64,000 nucleotides of DNA, taken from NCBI RefSeq assembly GCF_006569185.2, contig NZ_VIGC02000013.1, forward strand, positions 116,514 through 180,513, given 5' to 3'. Positions 1 through 10,445 of this stretch are shown here, one piece after another (the stretch's first letter is position 1; every line of letters begins with the position of its first letter). The position numbers were made by a program, and so were the translations under genes. This DNA comes from Litorilinea aerophila (GTDB taxonomy: Bacteria; Chloroflexota; Anaerolineae; Caldilineales; Caldilineaceae). The notes under the pieces were generated by a model. It ran no database searches. It had not been told where the DNA came from and was given only the letters and a program-made list of their open reading frames with translations.

Positions 1-2
1 CC

Positions 3-1121
<1,119 letters not shown>

Positions 1122-1179
1122 TGGGCCGGCTCCTCATGGGGGCGTCAAAGTCAGACAAAACACTAACGTTGCGCATATG

Positions 1180-1213
1180 ACCATCTAACAGATGGTGCAT
1201 ACACTTAAAAGTG
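1180..1213. promoter_or_regulatory. Two short inverted repeats in the clpB-hsp20 intergenic region
   Basis: ACCATCT-aac-AGATGGT (1180-1196) is a perfect 7-bp dyad with a 3-base loop. CACTT-aa-AAGTG (1202-1213) follows at once. Neither resembles the CIRCE operator of HrcA (TTAGCACTC-N9-GAGTGCTAA). They could be regulator half-sites for the heat-shock gene downstream or a weak hairpin after clpB. There is no run of T after them, so termination is unlikely. Function is not established. Confidence 0.35.
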
Positions 1214-1308
1214 AAAGTCGCCGGGAAGGGAAAGCGCCACGGGCGATCCCTTCCCGGGCTGACCGGCTCACTGAACCGGCCGCCCTGTGGTGGCAATAGC
1301 GCATCAGT

Positions 1309-1346
1309 CTATTTCGAGAATTCAATTCTTGAAATAGAGGAGGTGA
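1309..1346 (+). promoter_or_regulatory. 13-bp hairpin abutting the hsp20 ribosome binding site
   Basis: Arms at 1309-1321 and 1325-1337 pair over 13 positions around the loop TCA, with one G.U pair (G1316-T1330). The stem is AT-rich in a GC-rich genome. It ends directly against the Shine-Dalgarno tract GGAGGTGATG (from 1338), which precedes the hsp20 ATG at 1353. The location suggests mRNA-level control, for example thermosensing or transcript stabilisation. The SD itself lies just outside the stem. Confidence 0.5.
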
Positions 1347-1352
1347 TGTGAA

Positions 1353-1814
1353 ATGACCGCTCTGACTCGTTGGGATCCGTTCCGGGAGATGGCAACCTTC
1401 CGTGAAATGATGGATCGCCTGTTCGATGAGTCGTTCTTTGAGGCGCCGCGCCTGTGGAGCCGTCGGCTGGAGGGCTTCAGCGTACCGATGGATGTGATCG
1501 AGACGGAGAATGAATACATCGTCAAGGCGTCGCTGCCTGGCGTGGATCCGAACGACGTCGAGATCACCCTGACCGACAACGTGCTGACCATCAAAGGTCA
1601 GACCAAGAGCGAGCAGGAGTACGACGAGCAGAACTATCACCTGCGGGAGCGCCGCTTTGGCAGCTTCAGCCGCAGCCTGACCCTGCCCGCCAGCGTGGAC
1701 GCTGACAAAGTCGAGGCCATCCACGAGCACGGTGTCCTGACTCTGCATCTGCCCAAGGTCGAGTCGGCCAAACCCAAGAAGATCGCGGTCAAGAGCGTGG
1801 TCAACGGCGGGTGA
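1353..1814 (+). CDS. hsp20: Hsp20/alpha-crystallin family small heat-shock protein
   Basis: A 153-residue small heat-shock protein, an ATP-independent holdase that binds unfolding proteins and usually forms oligomers. The order is as expected: a short N-terminal arm (FREMMDRLFDESFF), an alpha-crystallin domain from about residue 45 with PMDVIETENEYIVKASLPGV and the family signature ERRFGSFSRSLTLP, then the HGVLTLHLPK strand and a short C-terminal tail. The tail reads KPKKIAVKS, with an I-A-V triplet in place of the usual I-x-I. The start at 1353 is fixed by a strong SD (GGAGGTGATG). Its position after clpB fits a stress-response role, with released substrates handed to ClpB/DnaK. Confidence 0.95.
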   Translation: MTALTRWDPFREMATFREMMDRLFDESFFEAPRLWSRRLEGFSVPMDVIETENEYIVKASLPGVDPNDVEITLTDNVLTIKGQTKSEQEYDEQNYHLRERRFGSFSRSLTLPASVDADKVEAIHEHGVLTLHLPKVESAKPKKIAVKSVVNGG

Positions 1815-1862
1815 TTCCAGGCCGACTCATCAACACCCCACAGGGCCGGCCGGTGGACGGGC

Positions 1863-1897
1863 AAAAATCCCGGTGCGAATTTCGCACCGGGATTTTT
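1863..1897. terminator. Intrinsic terminator after hsp20
   Basis: Perfect 17-bp inverted repeat, aaaaatcccggtgcgaa (1863-1879) pairing with ttcgcaccgggattttt (1881-1897), with a one-base centre and T/A runs on both sides. It can end hsp20 transcription and, read on the other strand, the transcript of the uridylyltransferase gene that converges on it. Confidence 0.9.
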
Positions 1898-1910
1898 CAT
1901 TTCTCGTCAC

Positions 1911-1981
1911 TGTTCATCCCCATCTCCCTGGCCCCTTTCCCCGCCGAGGGGGAGGGGTTGGGGGTGAGGGGGTGAATGGTT
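1911..1981. repeat. C-rich/G-rich dispersed hairpin repeat, copy 1
   Basis: A tract running from tgttcatcccc through a C-rich arm, a short centre (ccgccgag) and a G-rich arm to gggggtgaatgg. A second, shorter copy with the same flanks lies at 12808-12854. It looks like a small palindromic intergenic repeat and codes for nothing recognisable. Confidence 0.6.
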
Positions 1982-1991
1982 CCCCTGTGGC

Positions 1992-3467
1992 TTAAAGCGA
2001 TGGCGCAAAGGGGGTGGTCTCCGGCCCCAGGACCGTCCCATCCGCGATGTGGAGCGGTTCGCTGCCCTCGTGCTTCAGGTGTACTTTCCCCTCCACCACC
2101 ACATCCCGACCGAAGTAGATGTTTCCATCCACCCGCAACTCCAGGCACCGCCGCATGGATGGCGCGCCGTGGGGGAAGCGCTCCTGCAGGTCGGCAATGA
2201 GCATGTAATAGCGATCATCCAGGAAGACCAGGGGCGGCCGGCGGGCGGCTTCCGGTGGCCGGTCCGGGGTGAGGCGCAGGAGGTAGCCGTCGGTCAGCTC
2301 GTAGACGTCCGACCAGAGGACCAGCAGATCGTTGGTCTTTTTGACCGGGATGAAACGGCTACGGGGCACCCGCAGGGCTTCGGCGCCTTCGAACAGGGCG
2401 ATGGCAGAGCCCATGGCCGTCTCCAGCTGGTAGACCCGCGGGGAATCCAGGTCGGTGGGGTCAACGGGTTTCTCGTTGCGGATCAGGGGGAGCTGAAGCA
2501 TGTCATCGTGGCGCTGAAGCACTTCCCGCAGGGTGGGCAGGTGGATCCAGAGGTTGTTGGTGTTGAAATAGCGGTAGCGCTCGATATCCTGGAAGGCGGC
2601 CTGTTCCTCGGGCGGGCACTGGGAGATCTCCCGCAGGATCAGCCGTCCGTCGGGGCGCCGGGCCAGGTGTCCCCCTTTGACATCGGCGGCGGTGCGATAG
2701 GCCACTTCCATGAGGAAGGGCAGCCGTTGCTCCACAAAGTGGCCCAGGATGCGGGTATCCAGCACAGCGCCCAGGTTGTCGGAATTGCTGACGAAGGCGT
2801 ACTCGTAGCCGGCGTCCAGCATCTTTTCCAGCATGCCGCTGGTGAGCAGGGCGACGTAGATGTTGCCGTGACCCGGCGGGCACCACTCCTTCTCCGGGTC
2901 TGCCGGCCATTCCGCCGGCAGCAGGCTCTCCTTCCAGATCTTGGGCAGCTTGTGTTGTAGGAAGTCCAGGGGGATGTCCTGTTCCAGCTCCGGGTATCGC
3001 TGCAGGGCTTCCCGGGTCTCTTCCACGGTGTTGAAGCTGTTCATCAGCACCAGGGGCAGGCGGACGCCGGTCTGCTTGCGCAGGTGGAGCACTTGCTTCA
3101 CGATGATGTCCAGGAAGGTAAGCTCTCCCTTGACCGGAAGCAGGCACTTGGGGCCGTCCATGCCCATGCTGGTACCCAGGCCGCCGTTCAACTTCAGGAC
3201 CACGGCCCGCTCCAGGGCCTTTTGGCCGATCTCCGCCTGGCGGTCACCCAGGTCCGTGTAGTCCGGGAGGGTATCCACCGGTGCGGCCTCGTCCTGGCTG
3301 ATGTAGCCGGTGGCGCCGGCGAGCAGTTGCTGATAGTAGAAGTGAAAGATGCGGATGGCTAAAGGTGGTACACCGGCGGCCTGCATCTTAGCAGCGAAGC
3401 GTTCAAAGCGTGGGTCGTCCATGGGCTGTGACGACGGTTGGGGGGGGTGATCCGCTTGGTGCATCAT
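1992..3467 (-). CDS. UDPGP family nucleotidyltransferase (UTP-sugar-1-phosphate uridylyltransferase)
   Basis: A 491-residue cytoplasmic enzyme of the eukaryote-like UDPGP family, which makes UDP-sugars from UTP and a sugar 1-phosphate. The nucleotide-binding signature LNGGLGTSMGMDGPK occurs at about residue 93, followed by a Rossmann-like core (PLVLMNSFNT, FVSNSDNLGAV) and a C-terminal left-handed beta-helix-like region (VDGNIYFGRDVVVEGKVHL). UDP-glucose is the likely product, but UDP-GlcNAc cannot be excluded from sequence alone. The start is preceded by GGAG about 11 bases upstream. The first two codons are both ATG, so the start could shift by one residue. It appears to be a single-gene unit, flanked by the hsp20 terminator and a repeat-filled gap. 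Confidence 0.88.
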   Translation of the reverse strand: MMHQADHPPQPSSQPMDDPRFERFAAKMQAAGVPPLAIRIFHFYYQQLLAGATGYISQDEAAPVDTLPDYTDLGDRQAEIGQKALERAVVLKLNGGLGTSMGMDGPKCLLPVKGELTFLDIIVKQVLHLRKQTGVRLPLVLMNSFNTVEETREALQRYPELEQDIPLDFLQHKLPKIWKESLLPAEWPADPEKEWCPPGHGNIYVALLTSGMLEKMLDAGYEYAFVSNSDNLGAVLDTRILGHFVEQRLPFLMEVAYRTAADVKGGHLARRPDGRLILREISQCPPEEQAAFQDIERYRYFNTNNLWIHLPTLREVLQRHDDMLQLPLIRNEKPVDPTDLDSPRVYQLETAMGSAIALFEGAEALRVPRSRFIPVKKTNDLLVLWSDVYELTDGYLLRLTPDRPPEAARRPPLVFLDDRYYMLIADLQERFPHGAPSMRRCLELRVDGNIYFGRDVVVEGKVHLKHEGSEPLHIADGTVLGPETTPFAPSL

Positions 3468-4021
<554 letters not shown>

Positions 4022-4024
4022 TCC

Positions 4025-5698
4025 TTACCAACCAACGGCGCAGCCGTCCTTGCGGGGATCGCTGCCCCCGATGAGGACGCCCGTCTCCGGATCCCGCAGG
4101 ATGATCTGGCCGCCGCCAAAGCCGGTGCGGCCGAAGCCGTCCACGGGCACCAGTCGATGGCCCCGCCGGGCCAATTCGGCCAGGGTGGCAAAGCTCCACC
4201 CCTCCTCCATGGCCACCAGGCCGCCGCTTTCCTGGGCGCCCAGGCCGCCGCTGGGGCCGGCCAGCTGCCAGCGGGGCACATCCAGCGCCCGTTGGGGCCA
4301 CATGCCCAGGTCCACCAGGTTGACCAGCATCTGCAGGTGTCCCTGGGGCTGCATGAAGCCGCCCATGACGCCCAGGCAGGCGTGGAGCTCGCCGCCTCGG
4401 GTGGTCAGGGCCGGGATGATGGTCTGGTAGGGTCGTTTGTGGGGCGCCAGGGCGTTGGGGTGTTCCGGGTCCAGCTGGAAGAGCGCAGCCCGGTTCTGCA
4501 GGCTGACCCCGGTGCCTGGCACCACCAGACCGGTGCCGGTACCCATGTAGAGGCTGTTGATGAAACTGCAGGCGTTGCCCTCGCCGTCCACCACGCTCAG
4601 GTAGACCGTGTCCGAGCCGGCCAAAGGATCGCCGTAGGGCACGTGCTGGGCCGCGCGGCGGAGGTCGATCTCCTGGCGCCGTCGTTCCGCATAGGCCGGG
4701 CTGACCAGCTCCTCCAGGGGGATGGGCACCACCCGGGGGTCGCAGACCCAGCGCTGGGCGTCGGCGAAACCCAGGCGCATGCACTCGATCAGGATGTGGA
4801 GGCGATCCACTTCCTCCATGGCTGCCAGGTCGAAGCCGGCTGCCAGGTTGGCGGCAATGATGGCGGCCAGCCCCTGGCCGTTGGGCGGGCATTCGTAGAG
4901 GGTCACGCCCCGGTAGTCAGCGTGGATGGGCTCATCCCAGGTGCTCTCGTGGGCGGCCATATCCTCCGATGTGATCCAGCCGCCGTATTTCTGGACGTGG
5001 GCGCTCAGTTTGTGGGCGAATTCGCCCCGGTAGATGTAGTCCTTGCCCTCGGCCGCGATGCCCCGCAGGGTTTCGGCCAGGGTGGGGATGCGCATGATTT
5101 CGCCGGGGCGGGGGGCTCGGCCGTCGATGAGCAGCTCGTGGCCGCTGGGCTGTTCCGGCCCGTTGTCCAGGTCGCCGCTTTCCCAGTCCGGTGAGCGCAG
5201 GAGTTTGGGCACCTGGGAGCGCCAGCCGGTGGCGATGATTTCGCTCACAGGGTAGCCGTGCTCGGCGGTCCAGATGGCCGGTTGGAGCACGTCGGCCAGG
5301 GACATGGTGCCGTGGCGTTCCAGCAGGTCGCTCCAGCCGGCCACCGTGCCGGGCACGCTGACCGCGTGGCCGGTGAAGGTGGGCATCTTCGTGTAGCCCA
5401 GGGAGCGCAGGGCTTCGATGGACGCGGCCGCGGGAGCCCGTCCGGAGCCGTTGAGCGCGGTGACCTGTTTGGTCCGCGCGTCCCAGAAGAGGGCGAAGCA
5501 GTCCCCGCCGATGCCGGTGGAGATGGGCTCCACCACGTTGAGCATGGCTGCGGTGGCCACGGCCGCGTCGGCTGCGTTGCCGCCGGCCTTGAGGATCTCC
5601 AGACCAGCCTGGGCAGCCAGGGGCTGGCTGGTGGCCACCATCCCCCGGGTCGCCATGACATTGCTCCTCCGGGAGCGGAACACAGCATCGAACTTCAT
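4025..5698 (-). CDS. Gamma-glutamyltransferase family protein (Ntn hydrolase)
   Basis: A 557-residue protein of the gamma-glutamyltransferase family. These enzymes are made as one chain and cut themselves in front of a catalytic threonine. The large-subunit start is typical (ATRGMVATSQPLAAQAGLEILKAGGNAADAAVA). The likely cleavage site is at Thr-364 in GSDTVYLSVVD, followed by GNACSFINSLYMGTGTG and the glycine-rich PSGGLGAQESGG. The T-V-Y context resembles the YwrD-like branch rather than classical Ggt (TTHYSVVD), so activity on glutathione is not assured. No signal peptide is visible, so it is probably cytoplasmic. TAAGGAGAACGT before the ATG at 5698 supports this start. Confidence 0.9.
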   Translation of the reverse strand: MKFDAVFRSRRSNVMATRGMVATSQPLAAQAGLEILKAGGNAADAAVATAAMLNVVEPISTGIGGDCFALFWDARTKQVTALNGSGRAPAAASIEALRSLGYTKMPTFTGHAVSVPGTVAGWSDLLERHGTMSLADVLQPAIWTAEHGYPVSEIIATGWRSQVPKLLRSPDWESGDLDNGPEQPSGHELLIDGRAPRPGEIMRIPTLAETLRGIAAEGKDYIYRGEFAHKLSAHVQKYGGWITSEDMAAHESTWDEPIHADYRGVTLYECPPNGQGLAAIIAANLAAGFDLAAMEEVDRLHILIECMRLGFADAQRWVCDPRVVPIPLEELVSPAYAERRRQEIDLRRAAQHVPYGDPLAGSDTVYLSVVDGEGNACSFINSLYMGTGTGLVVPGTGVSLQNRAALFQLDPEHPNALAPHKRPYQTIIPALTTRGGELHACLGVMGGFMQPQGHLQMLVNLVDLGMWPQRALDVPRWQLAGPSGGLGAQESGGLVAMEEGWSFATLAELARRGHRLVPVDGFGRTGFGGGQIILRDPETGVLIGGSDPRKDGCAVGW

Positions 5699-5767
5699 AC
5701 GTTCTCCTTACCGTTGGGCTTGATTGCGTTTCACTGCGCTCTGCATCATAATAGGAGAATAGGACTC

Positions 5768-5875
5768 ATGTCCAATTGGCAATTTTCTGCCCCCAAAGGC
5801 CGCCACAAACGAGGTTCAACTTGGGACATTCCGGCCGGGGGAGAGGGTTTGGTGGTTTGTCCGGCCGTAAGGTAG
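5768..5875 (+). CDS. Candidate 35-residue small ORF
   Basis: ATG at 5768 follows TAGGAGAATAGGACTC, a possible SD at slightly long spacing. It encodes 35 residues starting MSNWQFSAPKGRHKRG. It lies in the gap between the divergent gamma-glutamyltransferase and membrane-protein genes. I recognise no family. It is listed only because of the ribosome binding site, and chance occurrence is quite possible. Confidence 0.2.
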   Translation: MSNWQFSAPKGRHKRGSTWDIPAGGEGLVVCPAVR

Positions 5876-5880
5876 ACTAA

Positions 5881-5961
5881 TAAATCCCGGCAGAAATTCG
5901 TCGCCGGTCTCTCCAGTTGGGAGAGGTGCCCGGCAGGTATCGGGATTTCTGCCGTGGTTTA
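5881..5961 (+). promoter_or_regulatory. Structured leader element, copy 1
   Basis: Outer arms taaatcccggcagaaat (5881-5897) and atttctgccgtggttta (5945-5961) pair with two mismatches. Inside is a smaller ctctcc/ggagag hairpin. A related element with matching arms precedes the next gene (6786-6856). Both are followed by 'ccagact' and then, within about 25 bases, the start codon. It may be a structured 5' UTR or a small palindromic repeat. Confidence 0.5.
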
Positions 5962-5988
5962 GATGCCAGACTGTACTAGCAAAACGCT

Positions 5989-6768
5989 ATGGGCTTTATC
6001 ATCCAGTATGTGGCGACCTATGCCCCCTGGATCTACGCCATCTGTGGCCTGACGGCCCTCTATCAGATCTACCGGATCTGGCTGGTGCGATCCGAGCGCC
6101 GGCAGGCGGTCTTTTCCCTGGAGCGGGAGAAGGCCGTGCGGGATATGTACAATATCTTTGCGATTGCCCTGCTGCTGCTTTTCGTCATGGGGGTAACCTA
6201 CTTTACCAGTACCACCCTGGCCACGGCCGTGGATCCCCTGGTCTCCGAAGCCCTGCAGCCGACGCCCGCCTTTCCCTTTGTGCCCACGCCCACCAACACG
6301 CCCCTGCCCGTCACACCCACGCCTACCTTCACGCCCACGGCAGCTCCGGCCGTCGTGGAGGGGGACGCGGCGGTGAACGCGGTGGAGACGCCGCCGGCAT
6401 CCCAGGTCGATCCCCCTACGCCCACTCCCGTGCCCACGCCGGCCATTCAGGCGCCGGCCTGCCCGGATAGCCGGTCGGTGTTGTTGCGGCCTGGGAACAA
6501 CGAGGTGGTCAGCGGGGTGATCAACGTCATCGGCACGGCGACCCATGAAAATTTCCAATACTATAAGATCGAATTTGCGCCCGGCGCCAATGCTGATGCC
6601 AACTTCGGCTACCTGGCCGGTGGGACAACGCCGGTGACCAGCAATGTGCTGGCCAGCATCGACACCGCCAGCCTGGGCAATGGCACGTGGACCCTGCGGC
6701 TGATTGTGGTGGATCAGACGGGCAACTATCCGCCCCCGTGTCAGGTCACCATCAACGTGCAAAATTAG
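5989..6768 (+). CDS. Membrane-anchored protein with Thr/Pro-rich linker and extracytoplasmic domain
   Basis: 259 residues of unknown function. An N-terminal hydrophobic segment (about residues 2-25) and a second one (about 52-70, NIFAIALLLLFVMGVTYF) enclose a charged cytoplasmic loop (RSERRQAVFSLEREKAVRDMY). A Thr/Pro-rich spacer then leads to a C-terminal beta-rich domain of about 100 residues, from CPDSRSVLLRPGNNEVVSGVINVIGTA to PPPCQVTINV, which has the look of an Ig-like domain. Two cysteines at its ends may form a disulphide. Such linkers are common in Chloroflexota surface proteins. It is the first of three genes on this strand, probably co-expressed. Confidence 0.75.
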   Translation: MGFIIQYVATYAPWIYAICGLTALYQIYRIWLVRSERRQAVFSLEREKAVRDMYNIFAIALLLLFVMGVTYFTSTTLATAVDPLVSEALQPTPAFPFVPTPTNTPLPVTPTPTFTPTAAPAVVEGDAAVNAVETPPASQVDPPTPTPVPTPAIQAPACPDSRSVLLRPGNNEVVSGVINVIGTATHENFQYYKIEFAPGANADANFGYLAGGTTPVTSNVLASIDTASLGNGTWTLRLIVVDQTGNYPPPCQVTINVQN

Positions 6769-6785
6769 AAAATCGGGCAGCATGG

Positions 6786-6856
6786 TAAATCCCGGCGGAA
6801 ATCCACCGAGGGTGCCCACGCCAGTCGGCGCAGCCAGATTTCCGCCGTGGTATTTA
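6786..6856 (+). promoter_or_regulatory. Structured leader element, copy 2
   Basis: Arms taaatcccggcggaaat (6786-6802) and atttccgccgtggtattta (6838-6856) pair across a 35-base centre. It is related to the element at 5881-5961 in arm sequence and in distance to the following start codon (ATG 6876). The A-to-G change in one arm (gcaga to gcgga) is matched by T-to-C in the other, so the stem is conserved. Confidence 0.5.
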
Positions 6857-6875
6857 CACCAGACTCTATTCGCGC

Positions 6876-9800
6876 ATGCAAGAGAACCTTCGTATCCAGG
6901 TAACTGTGGCCCTGACGCTGCTTCTGTTGGTGGCCCTCATCGTGGTCTACAACGCGGGTGTGGCACGCGGACGGCTGCGCGTGCGCGGCGAACTGCTGAC
7001 CCTCCAGGCCGAGTATGTGGCCCTTCTCTCCTCCACGCCCACGGCCACGGAGACGCCCACACCCACGCCGACCCCCACGGCGACCCTGACGCCCACCCCC
7101 ACCTGGACGCCCACTCACACGCCCACACCGACCCCCACCCCGGCGTCGCCTGAGGAGTGGGCCCAGCGTTTTCAACAGGTGGCCGAGGAAGGGCTCAATT
7201 CCATGTCCCTGTTGGATTTCACCGGGGAACGGGCCGAGGCCCTGCTCCGCCGCCTGGCTCAGGCCCAGGGGTTGGCCTTTGTGCCAGCCACCTACTTTCC
7301 CCTGAACGCCGACCCCTGGGCGGCGCTGGTCGTTCCCCGGGCGCCGGGCGGTGAAGCCCTGCCCATGCTCTTCTGGCGAGAGCCCAACGACCGCAACCGC
7401 GTCCGCAGCCAGTTGCTGTTGGCCGCCCTGGGCCGGGAACGGGACTACACCACCCTGCTGGCTGGCGTCAGCCACGGCGTGATGGGAGCCGACCGGCTGG
7501 GCCGTCGGCACATCCTGCTGGTGGAGAGCACGGAGCTACGCTCCCAACTGACGGCTTACGTCCTGGCCCAGCCCCAGCCCGCCGAGGACTTCCAGCTCCT
7601 GTGGCAGAGCGCCACGGAGCCCACCTGGCCCGGTGCGGCGCCCGGCAGCCAGGTTACCTTGCAGACGGACGGAGAGCACATTCTGCCTGCCATCCAGGTG
7701 GTGGCCCCCGTGGCCGGCAACCCCGGGTTGCAGCGCCTGCTGGACGCACCTCAACTCTTCGTGGAACAGCCGCCCTTTGCCCGCCAGTGGGCCCAGACCC
7801 TGTGGCGTTTTGTGTCCGAGGAAGAGGCCGACGAGGCAGACAGCCGTGAGTCCCCTGGACCTGGCTATCACCTCCAGGAGGCGAGCCTGCTGCCCACACC
7901 CCTCACCACCCTGGCCCGCTTCCTCCTGCTGCTGCGGGCATCGGATGTGGGCACCGCGGCCAACTTTGCCAGCCGCTTCGACCTGCTGCAACAGGCCTAT
8001 GACATGGGCCTCACCCAGCCGGCCCACTGGCTCGCCTTTTACCTGGATGAAGCAGACCAGCCCCTGTGGGACGGCCAGGTGACCTTGCGCCTGCGCTTCT
8101 TCGACAACGGCAACCGGGACCGCACCTACACGGCCATCTTCGAGGCGGATGAGGCCGTGGGCTACCGGGTGGCCGCCATCGAGCCGGCTGAGCCCTACGG
8201 CGCCCAGGAGTGGGTCACCCCGGCGCCTGCCCTGCCCACCTTTACGCCCACGGCCACGCCCACAGAGACCCCCACAGGCATCGGGGGCGAAGTCCCGCCG
8301 GCAGAGCAAGCGCCGCCTACGCCCGTGCCCAGCGATACGCCCACCCCCACCGCGACGGCCACAGCGACGGCGACCGCCACGGAAACCCCCACCGTGACCC
8401 CCACCTTCACGCCCACGGCCACGCCGACGCCCAGCCCTACGGCCACCGCCACGCCCACCGAAACGCCCACGGCCACGCCGACGCCCAAACCCTATCCCCT
8501 GCCCGACATCCCGCCCGATCAGGCCACTCTGGTGACCGGGACCATCTTCCGCGCGCCGGCCAACCTGCGGGCCGGCCCGGCCACAGACTACCCTGTCCTG
8601 GCCCAACTGGGTTTCGGGGTCCACGTGGATCTCTACGGCGTGACCGAAGCCGGCGACTGGGTGCTGCTGCGGGTCAACGAGCCGGCCGACGGCAGCCACA
8701 ACGTCATCGGCTGGATGGCGGCGGAGCTGGTGCAGCCCACGGCGGACCTGGCGTTGCTGCCGCTCTACCGGGCCGATGGCACGCCGGTCATCCCGCCCAC
8801 GCCGACGCCCAGCCCCACCCCGGGGCCGCCCACGCCCACCCCCACGCCGACCCCCAGGTCCACGCCGGTCCTGGGCGACATCCAGGTGCTGCCGGCCACC
8901 GCCGGCCTGGTGCCTGTGCCGCCGCCCGTGGCGGAGGAAGTGGTGATGACCATCGGCGGCGACCGCATTCCGGCCAACCCTCTGGCGCCCATTCCTGCCA
9001 CCACCGCGGACGGCCGGTCGGTCCAACTGGTGGTGGATACGGCCCGGGTGGAGATCTGGAGCGGCATGTTCGCCGCAGAACCGCCCCAATATGAGTCGGC
9101 GCCGGCCGAGCTCCTCTGGCCAGGCACCCAGGTCTACGTGGTGGGCACGTCCGATCCCGCACAGCCGGATCGCTTCGTCGCCTCTCGGGTGCGCATTGCA
9201 CAGGCGCCGACGGACGCCGGGGCGCGACCCCGGGTGGAACGCTTCACCGCGCCGGTCCTGGCTGAAGCCCTGGGCCAGGGGAGCAGCGTGGCCCTGTTGG
9301 GCAGTCGGGAGGAGCCCGGCGTCTACCTGCTGGAGGCCACGGGCACCGTCTATCAACTTTGGGTGGATGAACAGGAGGCGACCTGGGCGGGGAGCGATCC
9401 GGCCGCGGGCTTGATTGTCCACACGGGGGAAGCACCCGTGGGGTTGAACAGCTTCCGCTGGATTCGCCCGGATGGGGAAGGGGTCCAGGTTTTCACCCAG
9501 CCCTTCCACAGCCTGCGGGGCGTGGTGGGGGATCTCTACGGGGGGCTGTGGTGGATCGAGACGCCCCAGGCGGACATCGACCAGTGGCAGCTCTGGCACT
9601 ACGACCCGGTGCGGGGGGAGGTGGCCTTGCGTCTGCGGGCCTCTGGCGCCCTCTTCCGCCAGGGCAGCGCCATCGTCAGCCCAACCCTGGTGCCAGTGCT
9701 CATCGGCGCCTATCCGGAATTTCGGCCGGATACCGGCACCGTCAGCCAGGTGACCCTGATCCTGGATACCCTGGACAACGTCCAGCAGCGGCTGTATATG

Positions 9801-10442
9801 GGCGTATTTCGGATCACGGTGGCCATCAATGGGGATGGCACCGGCGTGGTGAGTGGGTTGCCCCAGCTGCTCCTGGCGCCTGAGAGCTATCGGGGCCCTC
9901 TGCGGATCAGCCCGGATCAGACCCGGATGGCTTACTTCGTCTACAACCCCGAACGGCCCAGCCTGACCTCCGGCTTCATCCGCCCGGCCAACACGGTACG
10001 GGTCTACACCTTGCTGGGGCGCGGCGCCAGCACCATCCGTACCGTCTACGAGAGCGAGAGCCGGTTCGAGTTTCTGGCCCCCAACCTGGCCTGGCTGGGC
10101 GACGACCGCCTGGTGGTTGCCCGCAGCCGCTTTGCACCGGGGGAAACCTTTGGCCTGGACCGTTTCGGCATCACCCAGATCCAACTGCCGGAGCCTGGCC
10201 AGGCAGCTGGCGCGGTCACGGCCAACAGCTACCTCTTCCCCAACCAGAAGGAGCTACGGGACTACGCGGTCTGCCGGGATGGCCGCTACACCCTGACCGT
10301 GGCCAGCACCGAGGAGGGGGTGTTGGAGCTCTCCCGCTGGGATGGCGGCCCGCGGCCGGAGCCGCTGCTGGCGCTGCCACCCAACCTGACCCGAACCTTC
10401 CTCTGCTGGCAGGCTTCGGATGCGTTGTTGCAACTTCGCTAA
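6876..10442 (+). CDS. Large membrane-anchored surface protein with SH3-like domain and C-terminal propeller-like region
   Basis: 1188 residues. A single N-terminal transmembrane segment (about residues 8-27, [19 protein letters not shown]) anchors it. Thr-Pro-rich spacers recur at about 55-90, 450-540 and 645-665 and separate globular parts. One is a bacterial SH3-like domain at about 560-625 ([29 protein letters not shown], ending [11 protein letters not shown]). The last 350 residues are rich in short beta repeats with aromatic/Asp turns ([22 protein letters not shown]) and resemble a WD/Kelch-type propeller. Bacterial SH3 domains often bind cell-wall or surface polymers. Specific function is unknown. 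It starts just after the structured leader and is followed three bases later by the next gene. Confidence 0.75.
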   Translation: MQENLRIQVTVALTLLLLVALIVVYNAGVARGRLRVRGELLTLQAEYVALLSSTPTATETPTPTPTPTATLTPTPTWTPTHTPTPTPTPASPEEWAQRFQQVAEEGLNSMSLLDFTGERAEALLRRLAQAQGLAFVPATYFPLNADPWAALVVPRAPGGEALPMLFWREPNDRNRVRSQLLLAALGRERDYTTLLAGVSHGVMGADRLGRRHILLVESTELRSQLTAYVLAQPQPAEDFQLLWQSATEPTWPGAAPGSQVTLQTDGEHILPAIQVVAPVAGNPGLQRLLDAPQLFVEQPPFARQWAQTLWRFVSEEEADEADSRESPGPGYHLQEASLLPTPLTTLARFLLLLRASDVGTAANFASRFDLLQQAYDMGLTQPAHWLAFYLDEADQPLWDGQVTLRLRFFDNGNRDRTYTAIFEADEAVGYRVAAIEPAEPYGAQEWVTPAPALPTFTPTATPTETPTGIGGEVPPAEQAPPTPVPSDTPTPTATATATATATETPTVTPTFTPTATPTPSPTATATPTETPTATPTPKPYPLPDIPPDQATLVTGTIFRAPANLRAGPATDYPVLAQLGFGVHVDLYGVTEAGDWVLLRVNEPADGSHNVIGWMAAELVQPTADLALLPLYRADGTPVIPPTPTPSPTPGPPTPTPTPTPRSTPVLGDIQVLPATAGLVPVPPPVAEEVVMTIGGDRIPANPLAPIPATTADGRSVQLVVDTARVEIWSGMFAAEPPQYESAPAELLWPGTQVYVVGTSDPAQPDRFVASRVRIAQAPTDAGARPRVERFTAPVLAEALGQGSSVALLGSREEPGVYLLEATGTVYQLWVDEQEATWAGSDPAAGLIVHTGEAPVGLNSFRWIRPDGEGVQVFTQPFHSLRGVVGDLYGGLWWIETPQADIDQWQLWHYDPVRGEVALRLRASGALFRQGSAIVSPTLVPVLIGAYPEFRPDTGTVSQVTLILDTLDNVQQRLYMGVFRITVAINGDGTGVVSGLPQLLLAPESYRGPLRISPDQTRMAYFVYNPERPSLTSGFIRPANTVRVYTLLGRGASTIRTVYESESRFEFLAPNLAWLGDDRLVVARSRFAPGETFGLDRFGITQIQLPEPGQAAGAVTANSYLFPNQKELRDYAVCRDGRYTLTVASTEEGVLELSRWDGGPRPEPLLALPPNLTRTFLCWQASDALLQLR

Positions 10443-10445
10443 GCC

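Noticed and set aside
1122..1352. CIRCE (HrcA) operator before hsp20
   Set aside because: No TTAGCACTC-N9-GAGTGCTAA match. The dyads present are different and shorter.
6300..8880. Tandem ACG/CCC-type repeats as a possible microsatellite or CRISPR
   Set aside because: They are codons for Thr-Pro linkers inside two real proteins. There are no constant repeats with unique spacers, so it is not a CRISPR array.
7536..10184. 882-residue minus-strand open frame opposite the large surface protein
   Set aside because: Shadow frame, rich in Arg/Gly with no motif. The plus strand has a TM anchor, SH3-like domain and Thr-Pro linkers.
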